Shown here: piece after piece, positions 12,011-25,530 of the stretch
How positions within the stretch are numbered: the first letter of the stretch is position 1
Layout: each line of letters opens with the position of its first letter
Assembly (NCBI RefSeq): GCF_018294505.1
Contig: NC_057796.1
Span: 190,455,873-190,519,872, forward strand
Source: Triticum aestivum
Lineage: Eukaryota; Streptophyta; Magnoliopsida; Poales; Poaceae
Length of the DNA stretch: 64,000 bases
Direction of reading: 5' to 3'
Made by a program: the position numbers and the translations under genes
Notes under the pieces: model-generated
What the model was told of the DNA's origin: nothing
What the model saw: the letters and a program-made list of their open reading frames with translations, nothing else
Database searches by the model: none

Positions 12011-12037
12011 CACTACAAAAAAATACACTTCCGTGAT
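12011..12037 (+). repeat. CACTA-2 left terminal inverted repeat
   Basis: Starts CACTACAAAAAAATACACTT and continues CCGTGA. It pairs with 59682-59708 and is preceded by the TGT target duplication. Confidence 0.95.
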
Positions 12038-12400
12038 GATACGTGTTTGTCACAGTAGGTCGCATTTTCTGTCATGCATGTACATCCATGACAAATTTAT
12101 GACAGAATCAAGATAGTCATACCTATGCTGTCGTAGAAGTGTTCCATGACATTGCCAAAATTATCATCACGGAAGTGTCCACTTCCATGATGATAAATCG
12201 CACGTCACAGAAGTGCTTTCATCAAGGGTGATCGACACATGGCGTCCACCATAATATAACGCCGTTAAGCTATCGGGTTGGATTTTGGATCTGATAACCC
12301 GTTAACAGCCACGACCAATGCCGATTTTCCACGTGTAAAATTCTCATTAGCTGACGGATCCACGCGTCAGCTCCGCGTTGGCACAGGTGTCACTCATCAA
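12038..12400. other. CACTA-2 left terminal region
   Basis: No gene. It holds CATGACA/TGTCATG and TCATCACGG-like short motifs, several in inverted pairs (for example TATCATCACGGAAGTG against CACTTCCATGATGATA), matching the style of the right terminal region at 59430-59680. Confidence 0.8.
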
Positions 12401-13540
12401 ACGGCCGAGATGGGCCTATGATATGTTGACACGTGGACCGGCCCAAAAGTGGCCCACAAAGTTTAAATGGGCCGGCCCAACCGAAGGCCCATAAGATTTA
12501 GCGGACCATAATGGGCGGCCCAGCTAAAGGCCCATAAAATTTAGCGGACCATAATGGGCCGGCCCAGCTAAAGGCCCACACGATTTTGCAGACCATAATG
12601 GGCCGGCCCAGCTAAAGGCCCACAAGATTTTGCGGACCACAATGGGCCGGCCCAGCTAAAGGCCCACAAGATTCTGCAGACCATAATGGGTCGGCCCAGC
12701 TAAAGGCCTAACATTCTTTGTCAAATCGGCCCGTCAACGGCCTGTCCTAAACTTGTCATCAACGCGGCCCATGGTCACTTCTGGCCCGTTAACAGTCCGC
12801 TAAGTAATTGGGCCGAATTACGGCCCGGTGTATTTCCGGCCTGTTAAAGGTCCGGCTTCATTTGGGCCCATTTACAGGCCATCAAATCTTTCGGTCCATA
12901 AACGACCGTGAAGGATTTGGGTCATATTCGGCCATGTCTAACATTCGTCCTGTTAGAGGCCCACTATAGCTTTGGGCCACTTTCGGCCTATTGTCATTTT
13001 CGACCTGTTAACGCCGGACGTAAACCATGGGCCATATGTGGCCCAACGTCATATCGGGCCCATTAACGGCCCATATAAAAATGACGATAATCTAGCCCGA
13101 CCGAAGTTCCGGCCTGTTAAAGGCCCGTGTATTAGGTCAGCGCATTTACGGCCCGTCCGAATTTCGGCCTGTCAAAGATCCGCATCGTAAATGGGCCACC
13201 ATTTCGGCCTGCTAAGTCCAGTGGGTTATTTGGCACAATCGGGGCCCAATCTCACTTTCGGTCTATTAAAGGCCCATGTTTTTTATGGGCTCGAGATATT
13301 TACACCTGTAAACAGCCTATTTTTACTGAGGGCCCAAATTATGTTTAGGCCTGTTAAAGGCCCACTATGGGCACAGGCCTACCAGAAAAATATGAAAGCT
13401 TATGCTGATTTAGGCCCAGATATTTTTAGTGGGCTACATGCCAATTTCGGTCCGTAATCGTTTTTAGCGCAATTGGAATGGGCCCGACGAATGTTGGCAT
13501 GTTGGGCTCCTACGAAGCTTTCGGCCGAATACATTACTAA
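12400..13540. repeat. CACTA-2 subterminal repeats (GGGCCGGCCCA / GGCCCA units)
   Basis: Bases 12460-12710 are five tandem copies of a unit of about 55 bp containing AATGGGCCGGCCCAGCTAAA. The rest, to about 13540, has increasingly diverged GGCCCATTAACGGCC-type repeats. These are binding-site-like subterminal arrays. Peptides that can be read through here are repeat artefacts. Confidence 0.9.
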
Positions 13541-13619
13541 GATAAACCTACACTATACAAAAATAGCGTCGTAATTACTGCAGCCTGAGGCAGCATCATA
13601 AATGTTGTATCACAAAAAA

Positions 13620-16600
13620 ATAAATTCCAACCATACAACAAAAGGCCTGTTGGCATAAAGTACACAGTCCTTCCAGATAAAAGCACCATCAGATGTATAG
13701 AAGCACAGATCATTTGACCTGAGTGCTAATGTTTCAGGCTGTAGAATCTGATGGAGCAGCACGATCTCCACCTTTTTTCGCCATTGCTCTTGAACAACGA
13801 AGCGAATGTCTGATAGTCTGATTTCAAAACCATTCATATCTTGACGACATTTCTCAACCACTATTCTTGTTTCCGAAACAACGTCCATTAGGGATTGGAC
13901 TTGTGTCTGGAGCACAGATATATCACTCTGTCTAGCAGGAAGATTTTGTTCAGTAGGCGATTTGGACAAGGTTACCTTGACAACCAACCAGAATTACGCA
14001 GGGAGGTGCTTTTTGCACTGTTAGTGGAGAGATACTGACGCACTGCAGCAAGAGGTGACATTGTGCCTGTAGTAGCCTCGTCACCTTCAGGTGGTTGTGG
14101 CTGTTCAATCATTTGTTCCATAGCTTCCTGAAAGTTTGAACTTGTAGATTAGTGTACCAGATAAGTTACTAATGAGACAAAAACAAACAAAGTAGGTTAA
14201 ACGTTTATACATAACTTATTTTGGTGAACTACTGTAATACATTAGCATGTATTGTAGTGCCAACTACATAATAAAATCACTTTCGGAACATATGTCCATG
14301 TAGCATGCCTACTGTATTGTCTATTTCCTCACATTTGTTGACATCTAAGGATAAAGAGACATGGTTTAAAGTAGGATGAACATAGTATGACATCATTCAT
14401 ATCATGGGAAAACAGATATAAAACAAACAGGCTATTTTATCATTGTGTGCGCATGTGAACATAACAACTAGATTACAGATCAAGACCAAAAGAATATCCT
14501 TCATCTCTTTTAAACCATGTAAGGTGAAATGATACGTTAAGACAACTGTGAATAAAAGTGAAGAGAGTAACTGACATTGGCTGCAAACCAAGTAGTTAAA
14601 TGAACACATCACAGTACCAATCAGTTCAAGGCAGGAGGAGTAAGGACTTACAACACCGGCTTTAACTGGTGTGCTCATGCCCTTCATCTTGCTGGTGTGG
14701 CAATCCTTGAAGATTTGCACTGCATTCGGTTCAGGTTCTTTTTGGTCCGCACGGGCTTTCCTCTGTATTTGGAACAAGTCAATGTAGATACGATAATATG
14801 GCACAAAAAAAAGAAGGAAGTAGCAGCTATTTACAAGAGCCTCGCAGTGTGCAATATAGCTACGAGATCCTGTTGTCTGTTGGAATTTCACTTTAGAACG
14901 GTTGGTTTTGTTCTTCAAATAGTTAGCCTAGAAGAAGATACACTTGTAAGGCACATACATAAATACAAGTTCAATATGTGGTCTGATCAAATACATATAG
15001 CCTACTTGATACTTTGGATCAGACCAGTGTTTAGCGAGGGTTGTCCAGTCTTCATTTGTAATATATTCCACTCGAGATGTTTGGGCGATTTCATTGTTAG
15101 CCTTGCCTTCAAAGTGAGATTTTCTAAGGTGGTACCGATACTGTCGCAGATCAGACTGAAAAACATGAGTGCATGCTTGTTTAGTTGCATCGTCTTTCGG
15201 ATCCAACTTGAGCCTCATCTGTTGAAAAAACAATGTGAGTCTTATTAGGAGGAAGCTAGAAAGTATGGGACAGAGCAAGACAATATTACTAATTGCGATG
15301 AATAACATTACTTACGGATAAATGGTCAAGGAAGGTGTTAAACTGGGTATTGTCTTTCTCATCAATGTACTGGATCCACGTTGGGAGGATACGTGCATGA
15401 CACCTAACGGCAACGGCTGCCTCTGATACTAACTTGGCTGACTCTGTAGCATCATGTGGCCTTTTTAAACCTGCCTCAAAATGGATCTCCATTCTTCCTC
15501 CTTTAGATTTTGTTAATATGTCAAGCATTATCCCTAATGTCTGTTTCCGCTTGCGCCGTGGTGCTAGTTCAACAACGAATACGGAAAGTGTTAGTGTACA
15601 TCAAACTGTGAGAGTACATATAAAGGAGCATGCAACTGCAACTTGACTCGGTCAGGTACCGTCTTGGTGTTGATGCTCATGAGGTTCATCTAATCTTGCC
15701 AAGTCCTGTTGTGTCAGCAGTGCTTCGCAAGTAGTGTTAGGTGTGAAGGCAGCTTGGGAACTGGCCAGTTCCGGAGCGAACGAATGAGTAACTGGTTGAG
15801 ATGCTGGTACAGTTGAAGCGGATGCTGCAGCTGGTGGAGCAAGTGATACTGTGTTTGTAGAGTTAGCTGGTGGACTTGGACCTTCTACTGCACTATAAGT
15901 ACCAGCAGAATCTCGACGGCAGAACCTTTTCCGTTTCACCCGACGAGTAACAACACTCCCTACTATATTATTTTCCTTGCTCTTTTTTGACTTTGCCATG
16001 TCAAGCTGTACCCACAACACAAAAGAATAAAATCACTCTTCAGAACTCATTGATGCATGATACAGACAAGCAATACTTTGATGTAAGACAACCGTATGAG
16101 GATGGAATATGTAAGAAAAACAGGACGGCATGACATATTCACAGCTACGATGTGCAAACTAAGCAGAAGGATTTTCAAGAAAATAGAAGTGATGCAAGCT
16201 AGACACCATATGAAAGATGCAACCAATATTACTCTGCCAAGTTAAAAGTGTCTTGTCATAAGTGGCAATTCGAAAAATTAGAAGCAGTACAACATAGAAA
16301 TCAATGCAAGATGCAACCACTATCAAACTGCCATGTTAAAAGCGTCCAATCATGAGTGACTGATGCGGGATACAAAACAGCAGTACTTTGATGTAAGCAC
16401 ATGGTATGATAGATAGATGCAGTGTATTCTAGACACAGAAAGCCATGTCATATGCACATGTATAACGTATAAACTCAGCAGGTGCGATTTAATCAAAATA
16501 GAAGAAATACAGGCTAGACAACATATGCAACATGAAACCAATTATCACACTGTCAACTTAGAGCATGCACCTGCGATGGTGGATTACGGGAGATGAACTC

Positions 16601-19600
16601 ATCATGTAGACTTGGGACTTCAACTTCATTAGCAATAGCAGTGGCAAATCTAGAGAGTCTCTGTTTGCGTCGGTGCGGAGGACCACCAACATCCCCTAAA
16701 TTACTCTTTTCCTTCCTATTTTTTGATATTGCCTTATGAAGTCAAAACCACAAGAAGATGAATAAAATTCGCTCTGCATAACTGGTTGATGCATGATACA
16801 GATGAACACTACTTTGATGTAAGGCAAGCGCAGGATACTAGGATGGAATATATACAAAAAAGACAGCGTTTCATATTCACACGTACGATAGGAGGATGGA
16901 GTATGTATGAAAAAACAGTAAGCGGAAGGCATTTCAACAAAATTAGAAGAAATGAAAGCTAGGCACCATATGAACATGCAACCAATATCACTCTATCAGG
17001 TAAAAAGTGTCTTGTCGTAAGTGCCATTTCAAGAAATTAGAAGCAGTACAAGCTAGAAGACAATGCAAGATGCAACCTACATCACAGTCCCAAGTTAAAT
17101 GTGTCTTATGGGTAAGTGATCGTTGCAGGTATATGTTGTAAGCTACGCAGATGCAATTCAACATAATCAGAAGCAATACAAACTAGACATCATACGGGAA
17201 ACGCAACCACGTATAACAGTTCCAAGTAAGAGCAAGCACCTGTGATGGTGGAGTAGGGGAGATGTAATCATCATGTACACGTATGTTCTAGAAACAGGAA
17301 CATGTGTCATATTCACATGCATTATGTGTAAAGTAAGCAGATGCAATTCAAGTTAGAAGCAATACAAGCTAGACATCATACGCAACATGCAACCACATAT
17401 AATAGTGTCAAGTTAGAGCAAGCTCCTGTGATGGTGGAGTAGGGGAGATGTGCTCATCATCTACACAGCTACGTTGACTGTCCAGCCTTATGTTTTCTTG
17501 CAAATCTTGTTGGGAGGATGGCGGAGTAGAATCTGTAGAGACCCCCTGTTTGAGTTGCTCTGAAGGACCACCATCCTCCACTGGCGGACTAATTTCCTTC
17601 AGCTGTAATGATTTTGCATTGTGAAGTCAAACCGATAAGAAAAAGGAATAAAATTCGCTCTTCAGAACTCATTCATGCATGATACTGACGAACGCTACTC
17701 GGATGAAAGGCAAACACATGATGCGAGGATGGAATATGTATGAAAAACAGGATGGTGTGACATATTCACACCTATGATGTGGTAACTAAGCAGAAGGCAT
17801 TTCAACAAATTAGAAGCACTGCAAGCTAGACACCATATGAAAGATGCAACCAATATCACTCTGCCAAGTTCAAACTGTATGGCGTTTCATCAAATTAGAA
17901 GCAGTACATGCTAGAAATCATATGCAAGACACAACCAATATCACAGTGGCGACTTAAAGGTGCCTTATCATAAGTGACTGATGCGGGATATGCAAGAATA
18001 GTAGTCTGATGTAGAAACAAGAACACATGTCATATTCACAGGAATTATGTGTAAAGTAAGCAAATGCAATTCAACAAAGTTAGAAGCAATATAAGCTAGA
18101 CATCATATGCAACATGCAACCACATATAATAGTGCCAAGTTAGAGCAAGCACCTGTGATGGTGGAGTAGGGGAGATGTGCTCATCATCTACACAGCTATG
18201 TTGACTGTCTAGCCTTGCGTTGTCTTGCGAATCTTGTTGGGAGGATGGCGGAGTAGAATCTGTAGAGAACCTCCGTTTCAGTTGCTCGGAAGGACCACCA
18301 TCATCCAATGTCTTGCCAATTTCCTTCAGCTTTATTGATTTTGCATTGTGAGGTCATACCGACAAGAAAAGGGAATATCATTCGCTCTTCAGAACTCATT
18401 CATGCATGATACTGACGAACACTACTCTGATGAAAGGCAAAGTCATGATACATGGATGGAATATGTACAAAAAAATGAACGGCTTGACATATTCACACCT
18501 ACGATGTGGTAACTAAGTAGAAGGCACTTCAACAAATTAGAAACACTGCAAGACACCATATGGAAGGTGCAATCAATATCACTCTGCCAAGTTAAAACTG
18601 TCTCGTCATAGGTGGCGTTCATCAAACTAGAAGCAATACATGCTAGGAATCATATTCAAGACGCAAACCAATATCACACTGCCAACTTAAAGGTGTCCCA
18701 TCATAAGTGACTGATGCAGGATACACAAGAAGAGTAGTTTCATGTAAGAACATGGTGTGATAGACAGATATGGTATGTACCAAAAACAGGAAAGCGTGTC
18801 ATATTCACATGTATCATGTGTAAGCTAAGCAGATGCAGTTTACACTAATTAGGAGCAATACGAGCTAGACACCATATGCAACATGCAACCAGATATCACA
18901 CTGCCAAGTTAGAGCAAGCACCTTGGATGGTGGAGTAGGGGAGCGGAGACTTGGACCTTGTAATGCACTATCAGTACAAGGAGAATCGGTACAGATGCTC
19001 CGTTTACGTTGCTGCAGAGGACCACCATCATCACCTTCCTTACTCTTTTCCTTCCTCTTTCTTGATTTTGCCTTGTCAAGTCAAACCCACAAGAAAAAGG
19101 AATAAAATTTGCTCTTCAGAACTCATTGATGCATGATACTGACGAACACTACTTTCATGTAAGGCAGCCGCATGATAGGAGGATGGAATATGTATGAAAA
19201 ACAGGACGGCGTGACATATTGACATGTACGATGTATAAAGTGTAAACTAAGCACAAGGTGCTTGAACTTGTTAGAATCGATGCAAGCTAGAAACCATATG
19301 AAAGATGAAACCAATATAACTCTGCCAAATTAAAAGGGTGCCCTAACAAATGTATTTGACCAAATTAGAAGCAATACATGGCAACAGGCTAGAAATATTA
19401 TGCAATATGCAACGAATAAAGGTGACTCATCGTAAGTGATTGATGCAGGATACAGAAGAGAGGTAGTTTCATGTAAGAACAAGGTTAACACATAGATGTA
19501 GTGTGTACCAAAAATAGGAAGGCATGTCATATTCACAGGTATAGTGTGTAAACTATGCAGATGCAATTTACCCTAATTAGAAGCATTACAAGCTAGACAC

Positions 19601-21565
19601 CATATGCAACATGCAACCACATATCACACTGCGAAGTTACAGCAAGCACCTGTGATGGTGGTGTAGGGGAAGTGCGGTCTTCAGGTACAGAGCTACGTTC
19701 AATATCTTCATTTAGGCTTGCTGTTTCTTGAGAATCCTGTGGAGAGGATGAAATTGCATTCTTTATAAGAGTATTGTGTCTCATATTAACCGACGCGCGT
19801 GACTGTCTCATCGTAAGCGATAGACGCAGGATACACAAGAACAGTAGCTTGATGTAAGAACATGGTGTGATAGGCAGATGTAGTATGTACCAAAAACAGG
19901 AGGCGTGTCATATTCACATGTATAATGTGTATGCTAAGGAGATGCAATTTAAAAAATTAGGAGCATTGATGAGGGATACACAAGAAAAGTAGTTTGATGT
20001 AAGAACATGGTTAATAGAAAGACGTAGTATGTACCAAAAACAGGAAGGCATGTCATATTCACAGGTATAATGTGTTAACTAAGAAGATTCAATTTACGCT
20101 AATTAGAAGCATTACAAGGTAGACACCATATGCAACATGCAACCACATATCACACTACCAAGTAAGAGCAAGCACCTGCGATGGTGGTGTGGGGGAATTG
20201 CGGTGATCAACTAGAGAGCTACGTTGACTATCTTTATTTAGCCTTGCTGTTTCTTGAGAATCATGTGGGGAGGATGACAATGCACTCTTTAAACGAGTAG
20301 GGCGTCTCACAGTAACCCACTCGGGTGACTGTCTCATCATAAGTGATTGACGAGGGATACAAAAGAGCATTAGTTTGATGTACGAACATGGTTAATAGAC
20401 ATATGTAGTATGTATGAAAAATAGGAAGGCATGTCATTATCAAAGGTATAATGTGTAAAGTAAGCAGATGCAATTTAACCAAATTGGAAGCAATACAAGC
20501 TAGACACCATATGCAACATGCAACCACATTTGACAGCGCGAAGTTAAAGCAAGCACCTGGGATGGTTGTGTGTGGCAATTGAGATCATCAACTGCAGAGC
20601 TACGTTTACTGTCTCCAACTACTGACACTGCACCCATTAGAGCGCTGAAACGCTTAGTGCTTATCTTTGAATTACACTGGAGTGACTTCTGTCTTTTCTT
20701 TTCTGCATTCATCAACACTGCGTCAGAGTCTGAAATACCCATGCATAAAAAAAGAATAGTGTGAGTATGGGTGAAGTGTGTGCACAATTAGTACAGTGTA
20801 ATGGTAGCAGATAGCAGGTCGGTGAGAAATAAATGATGGGAGACATATGATAGCTCTACAACATGCATGGCACACTAAATTACTACAGTATTCTATGAAA
20901 ATAACAGTCGACTGAAAGCAAATAGGTCAGTCCATTTTTTCTGCACCGTCCGATGTACATAGAACGGGCAGATCGCCTTCATCTACCTCCAGCCAGTCAG
21001 TGTTGACGATCTTCCTCGAAACGCCAGCGACCACCGGCCCAGTATTCCTCCCCTGCCTACGCCCTCCCCTCGACCTCACCGCACCGCCGTGCTTGGCACC
21101 GCCCCCCCGGCCATCCATTCAAGCCCCGCCGACCTCCAGATTGGGCGCAAGCAGCTCCTGCACCCCACACCCGTATGATAGACACCGATGTGCGCTTCCC
21201 CGGGGAACAGGCGGACTAGGTGCTCCGCGCGCCTAAGCGGGTGCTGCTTCTTTTAATTGCGGTTCGACTGACCCTGAATTGAAATCCAGGCGGGCTACTG
21301 ACCTCTAGCAAAGGTGAAATAGTAAAAGGGAGGAAACCTTGTGCATTTAGTATCACCAAGAAGATGCAGTAAGAAGTGCTCAACTAGTTTATTTCGTGGG
21401 ATGAATACGGTGTGAGCGGAGACGTAAGATTTGCACGAATAAGGGAAGAGGAGTACCTCTTTCTGGTGGCAGTGCTGTGTCCTCCTTCTGTTTTTCCGAC
21501 GATCTTGTTGTTGTTCGCCGGAAACCAGAAGTTGTGGAGGACGGTGCAGCCTTGGACGAACCCAT
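13620..21565 (-). CDS. Transposase_24-type second CACTA gene (CACTA-2), many exons
   Basis: Multi-exon minus-strand gene with a Transposase_24 domain, the counterpart of the 4674-7134 gene. A likely first exon is 21457-21565 (starts MGSSKAAPSS, GT donor). Then come duplicated Ser/Pro-rich exons (16.5-20.6 kb), an exon at about 15656-15999 starting MAKSKKSKEN, and core exons with clear borders: 15316-15563 (KSKGGRMEIHFE, RILPTWIQYIDEKD), 15006-15218 (LRQYRYHLRKSHFEGK, NEDWTTLAKHWSD), about 14838-14929 (KVKFQQTTGSRSYIAH), about 14652-14766 (RKARADQKEP, TSKMKGMSTPVKAG) and about 13980-14130 (EAMEQMIEQPQPPEGD). The final part, 13620-13980, reads in a shifted frame (SDISVLQTQVQSLMD), so a one-base lesion or an unseen intron lies near 13985. 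The core exons have no stops. Exon choice upstream of 16 kb is uncertain. Confidence 0.72.
16560..20770 (-). repeat. Amplified exon-intron unit, eight copies
   Basis: An exon plus its flanking intron is repeated. Each copy ends in TPPSQ or close variants before a CAG/GTGC donor; on the + strand the donors lie at about 16569, 17238, 17424, 18151, 18920, 19648, 20174 and 20555. Spacings vary from about 190 to 770 bp. Intron parts repeat too (TTCAGAACTCATTGATGCAT, ACATGCAACCACATATCACA). Encoded segments are polar, for example DSTPPSSQQDSQ. The copy at 17424-17425 has GA in place of the GT donor. Translation of the full set would add a repetitive disordered tract to the protein. Confidence 0.85.
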
Positions 21566-22300
21566 GGCCAAGTTGTTGAGTGTGGTGTGGTGGCCGTCTG
21601 TCGGCGGCGGGGAAGCAGATCTGAGGCGGCGAACGACGACGTAGCGGGAACAGCTCCGGTGCGGTGGACGGTTGCAACAATGGAGCCGCAGTAGTGAGGC
21701 GCAGGACGGCGTGGTCGGAGTGGTTCTGGTACGGTGCATGTCGGCGTCGTGGAGACAGCTCTGCCTCGGCTTCAGCTGCTAAGTCCTTGAGGGCGTTGCG
21801 GTTGCGGTTGCGTTGGATGACGACGTCGGGGTACCGGCTCCGGCGTGATGGAGGAGGGCGGCGGTGGATTGGCCGCTATGGGGTGGAGGACGGAGGAGGC
21901 TGGGGTTTCGCGGCTGGTGGAGAGGGCATTTTCGCGCCCACGGAGTATGAATGGGGAAACGGAGGGAGGTGGGGAACTAAGGGGGAACAATGTTTCGGTT
22001 TGAGATGCGCTTGTTTGAAATTGGGGAAACTTACAAACTTTGCCCCCATCTAAAATTTCGGACATATTTCGGGTTGGGGGTAGGACAGTCATGTCAGATG
22101 TCCCAAATGTGGACGGGATAGATTTCGGCCGAGCGCATGGGTAGGCGCCCACGGCGTATGAATGCTTCTCGGAGGCAGTTGAGACTGGCGTCTTGGTGAA
22201 GTTACAAACCTACCCCGGTTTAGACCTTTGGACATTGGGCCGATAGGCTGCACGGGCCAGAGTCAGGACAGTATATTCCTACCACCAAAACATTAGTCTC
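21566..22300. other. GC-rich region upstream of the CACTA-2 second gene
   Basis: GC-rich sequence 5' of the first exon, with long chance ORFs on both strands and no recognisable domain. It probably holds the promoter and 5' leader; I could not pick a convincing TATA box. Bases 20870-21456 between the first and later exons are also GC-rich; an exon may lie at 20927-21118 (minus, NTDWLEVDEGDLPV), unproven. Confidence 0.4.
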
Positions 22301-23349
22301 GCGCGGTTTCGGGTGACCAGAGGCCTATTTGGCACTTCGTCCAATATTTGGGAGCAGAAGCATTAACGTTTTCGGTTCTCTTGAATTGAACTTTCAGGAT
22401 TTGTCAAACTTCACAAATCTTTACTCTTGAAAATCCTAAAGCTATGATTAGTTTGGAATGGAGGGGGTACATTTGAATATACATTGTACACGAGTATATA
22501 TTAAAAAATATGCAACTTACCTCAGGTCATGCATGGTTCCAGATATAATCTCCTTGGTTGCAAAAAAAAGTTAGATATGCGTATGAATATATATAGCATG
22601 TTCAAACTCACAACAAAGATTGATGCCCCCTTTTACATCTGATTTACAAATGCCATTATCTCGGGTTCAAATAGATGAATGCACTTCCTATGAATTCGAA
22701 TCTTCGAAACCCCCTTTATGTTGAATTCGGCATGTATTCTATTTCGTAGCTAGCAATTTGGAATGTATCCATGCAAGTGACAAATGTATAAAGTGCTTCA
22801 CACTAACAAGATGGAGTGCACTAACTAATGTTTATATATGAATTGCAAAAACATCCATTGCCTGTATTTCAAACCGCTCTCAGTCTATGGATCGATAATA
22901 TGAAATAAACACATGCACATGCTAGAATTCAATAGAGTATGGGTGTCTGATAGACCGATTTTCGTCCATGCGCAATTTGCAAAATTCATGATCTCATCCA
23001 AAAACAATAATGCCATTTATATTTTAATTTAATGCGTAGAACCTCCTTTTACACGTAGATGCACTATGCCTCGCCCCGTTCTCACAAACACGTTATATGT
23101 CTCTTTATCTAACGCATAAGTGCACACACTTTATATGCATCGGCATTTCTCTTTCACACATGCTCACAATCTCTCTCAGGGTGTCGGGGTGTCTCACGCA
23201 CATGCTCTCTCTGTTTCTCTCTCTCTCTTTCTGACTACTATGTGCCACTCTTTTCACTAATCTCAGTTGGAAAACACTATTTCTCTCACATGCATATATA
23301 CACATGCACGGTCTCTACAAGCCCTCTATATGCATATATATGTGCGTAC
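22300..23349. other. AT-rich unclassified sequence, CTCTCT-rich near the gap
   Basis: I see no gene, no LTR ends and no long repeat. From about 23100 it is rich in CTCTCT and CACATGCATATATA runs up to the assembly gap. In CACTA-1 the transposase gene occupies the corresponding position, and nothing TNP2-like is readable here. Confidence 0.5.
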
Positions 23350-23651
23350 NNNNNNNNNNNNNNNNNNNNNNNNNNNNNNNNNNNNNNNNNNNNNNNNNNN
23401 NNNNNNNNNNNNNNNNNNNNNNNNNNNNNNNNNNNNNNNNNNNNNNNNNNNNNNNNNNNNNNNNNNNNNNNNNNNNNNNNNNNNNNNNNNNNNNNNNNNN
23501 NNNNNNNNNNNNNNNNNNNNNNNNNNNNNNNNNNNNNNNNNNNNNNNNNNNNNNNNNNNNNNNNNNNNNNNNNNNNNNNNNNNNNNNNNNNNNNNNNNNN
23601 NNNNNNNNNNNNNNNNNNNNNNNNNNNNNNNNNNNNNNNNNNNNNNNNNNN
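23350..23651. other. Assembly gap (N)
   Basis: 302 undetermined bases. The flanks differ in character (CT/CA-rich on the left, LTR-like on the right), so the true gap may be larger and the join is not verified. Confidence 1.
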
Positions 23652-24640
23652 TCATCATATCATTTGGTAGGATATCCCTGGCTGTTAGGCTGGATGGTAA
23701 TACGAGGCAAAGTTTTACCCTAGTTCAGATCGAACCCTTGCAGTTGAAGAAAGAGCCTACTCCTGGTACTGTATATTAGTGATAGGGGTGTGTGCAAAGT
23801 ACACGTGAATACCAGGCATTGTGCGTGTGTGTGTATACTATCGACGAACTAGCCCCCAAGCTTGTATAACATACTAAGGGCCTAGGGTTACAAATCATAT
23901 ATAGTCAGCTTATCACCAGTGGGGATAGAGTCCTCCGCGACTCTGGTAGCTTCGTGTTGTACGCTGAGTCCTCCACATGGGTCTTCGTATAACACGTCTC
24001 GGTCCAACCTATATGTGGCGCAGGATGGAACCGACCCATGAGTATTCATGTTGACCCTCCACAACTAGAAATGATGTGCCCACCACACCACACACGCAAT
24101 CGGCCACTAAGAAAATAAGCATATACAATAGTACAACGGTATCTAGCTCAGGATACGTCTCCATATTTTCTTGATGACACTGACGGACTTTGCATTTGAT
24201 GCGTGCTCCGTATTTTGTTGACGACACTTACGGTCATTGTATTTGAAGCGAAAGCACAATATGGTCACTGGACTTCTGAATAAGCTCATCACGATCACCA
24301 CATACATTTTGTCGTGCTTACCAACATGTGGTTGGATGGTTAGAGGATAGTGGTTTCTCGAGCCCACCAAGGTTAAAGTCCCGGTGCTCACATTTATCTT
24401 GTGTTAATTTCAGTATTTTTTGCCGATGTACGTTCAGTGGGAGGAGACGTTCCACTCGACTACGAGGCACCTATGGTGACTTCGTAAAATCTCAAGATCA
24501 TATATGCTGGCCCACTCTCTCGAAGGTGCTCATAGGGGTAGGTTCGCGTGTGTGCGCTTATAGCGGTGAGTGCTTGCGCGTATACATGAGCCCTTGCGTC
24601 TGTACCGTGTTAAACAAATACATATCATGGTTATACGGTC
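23652..24640. other. Unclassified, possibly retrotransposon LTR remnant
   Basis: Bases 23690-23780 read like the edge found in many grass LTRs (GGCAAAGTTTTACCCTAGTT, then GATCGAACCCTTG, compare CTTACCCAGGTTCGGGG in the Tat LTR here). No TG/CA ends, coding domains or matching partner were found. The rest to 24640 has no gene. Confidence 0.3.
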
Positions 24641-24980
24641 ACTGGCTCACCCGTACAACTCCGTATTTTGTTGATGACACAATCAATTGACCAGTCAAAC
24701 GTTCCATGCGACACTACTAGTGTTGCACCATCGGGGCGCGTAACCGTGGGGCCCACCTGTCAGCCCGTATATGAAAGAAAGAAATGGTAGTTTGAGTCTG
24801 TACTATGTAAATAAAATAGGAGTACATTTTAGGGTGATCATACGGTAACTGGCTCACCATATAGCTCCGTAATTTGTTGATAACACGATCAATTGACCAG
24901 TCAAACGGTCCACATTCAGCAGCGCACATTACCATAGGGCCCACCCGTCAGCGCGTATATGATGGACAGAAATGGTAATA
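24638..24980 (+). repeat. Diverged direct repeat, two copies of about 150 bp
   Basis: Bases about 24636-24776 and 24838-24972 share long matches, including ATCAATTGACCAGTCAAACG and GGGCCCACC-GTCAG-CGTATATGA. Copies are separated by about 60 bp. No gene. Confidence 0.8.
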
Positions 24981-24984
24981 AATT

Positions 24985-25290
24985 AGTGGTCGGTGGGTAT
25001 TTGTAGTCGTGAGACCTCTGGTTGGCAGTCATCGGCGGTTGGGGGGCGTTCATTGGGCGGTGGGGTGGGGATCCCCGGAGAAAAAGCTCGGCTGGGGGGG
25101 GAGGGGGCTAGAGGGATGGCCGGTGTGGCGGCGGACCGGTGGTGGGGAGTGGTTTTAGGGAGGGCGGGCCGGCCTCGGGCGGCGGGGGCTGGCGGTTCGG
25201 CCGGTGGTGGCTGGCGGCTCAGGGGGGTGGAGTTTGATGATAAACTGGAGGCCCTTGACTTCGTATCCAATGACTGGAAAATCTAATGAC
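24985..25290. other. G-rich segment without recognised gene
   Basis: Strongly G-rich on the + strand (GGGGGGGGAGGGGG near 25095). It gives open but compositionally biased frames on both strands (Gly/Pro-rich). G-run density suggests quadruplex potential; no protein family recognised. Confidence 0.5.
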
Positions 25291-25309
25291 CAGAGGTGAA
25301 AAAGTCAGT

Positions 25310-25530
25310 CGACTGACGTGTTGCCTCACCCCGCACGTACACATGCACGCACGCAAGACACGCACGCATGTAGGTGTGCAACACTGACACGTACACATGC
25401 ACGCATGCTGGCGTGCAACACTGACACGTACACATGCACTCACGAACACACGCACGTACGCACCCATGCATGCAACACTGAAATGCACCCTTGCACGCAC
25501 GCAACACTCGCACGCCTGCATGCACACAGC
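25310..25530. repeat. CACACGCACG-type minisatellite
   Basis: Imperfect tandem units of about 50 bp built from CACGTACACATGCACGCA and TGCAACACTGA. Chance ORFs with Cys/His-rich translation come from the repeat. Confidence 0.85.
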
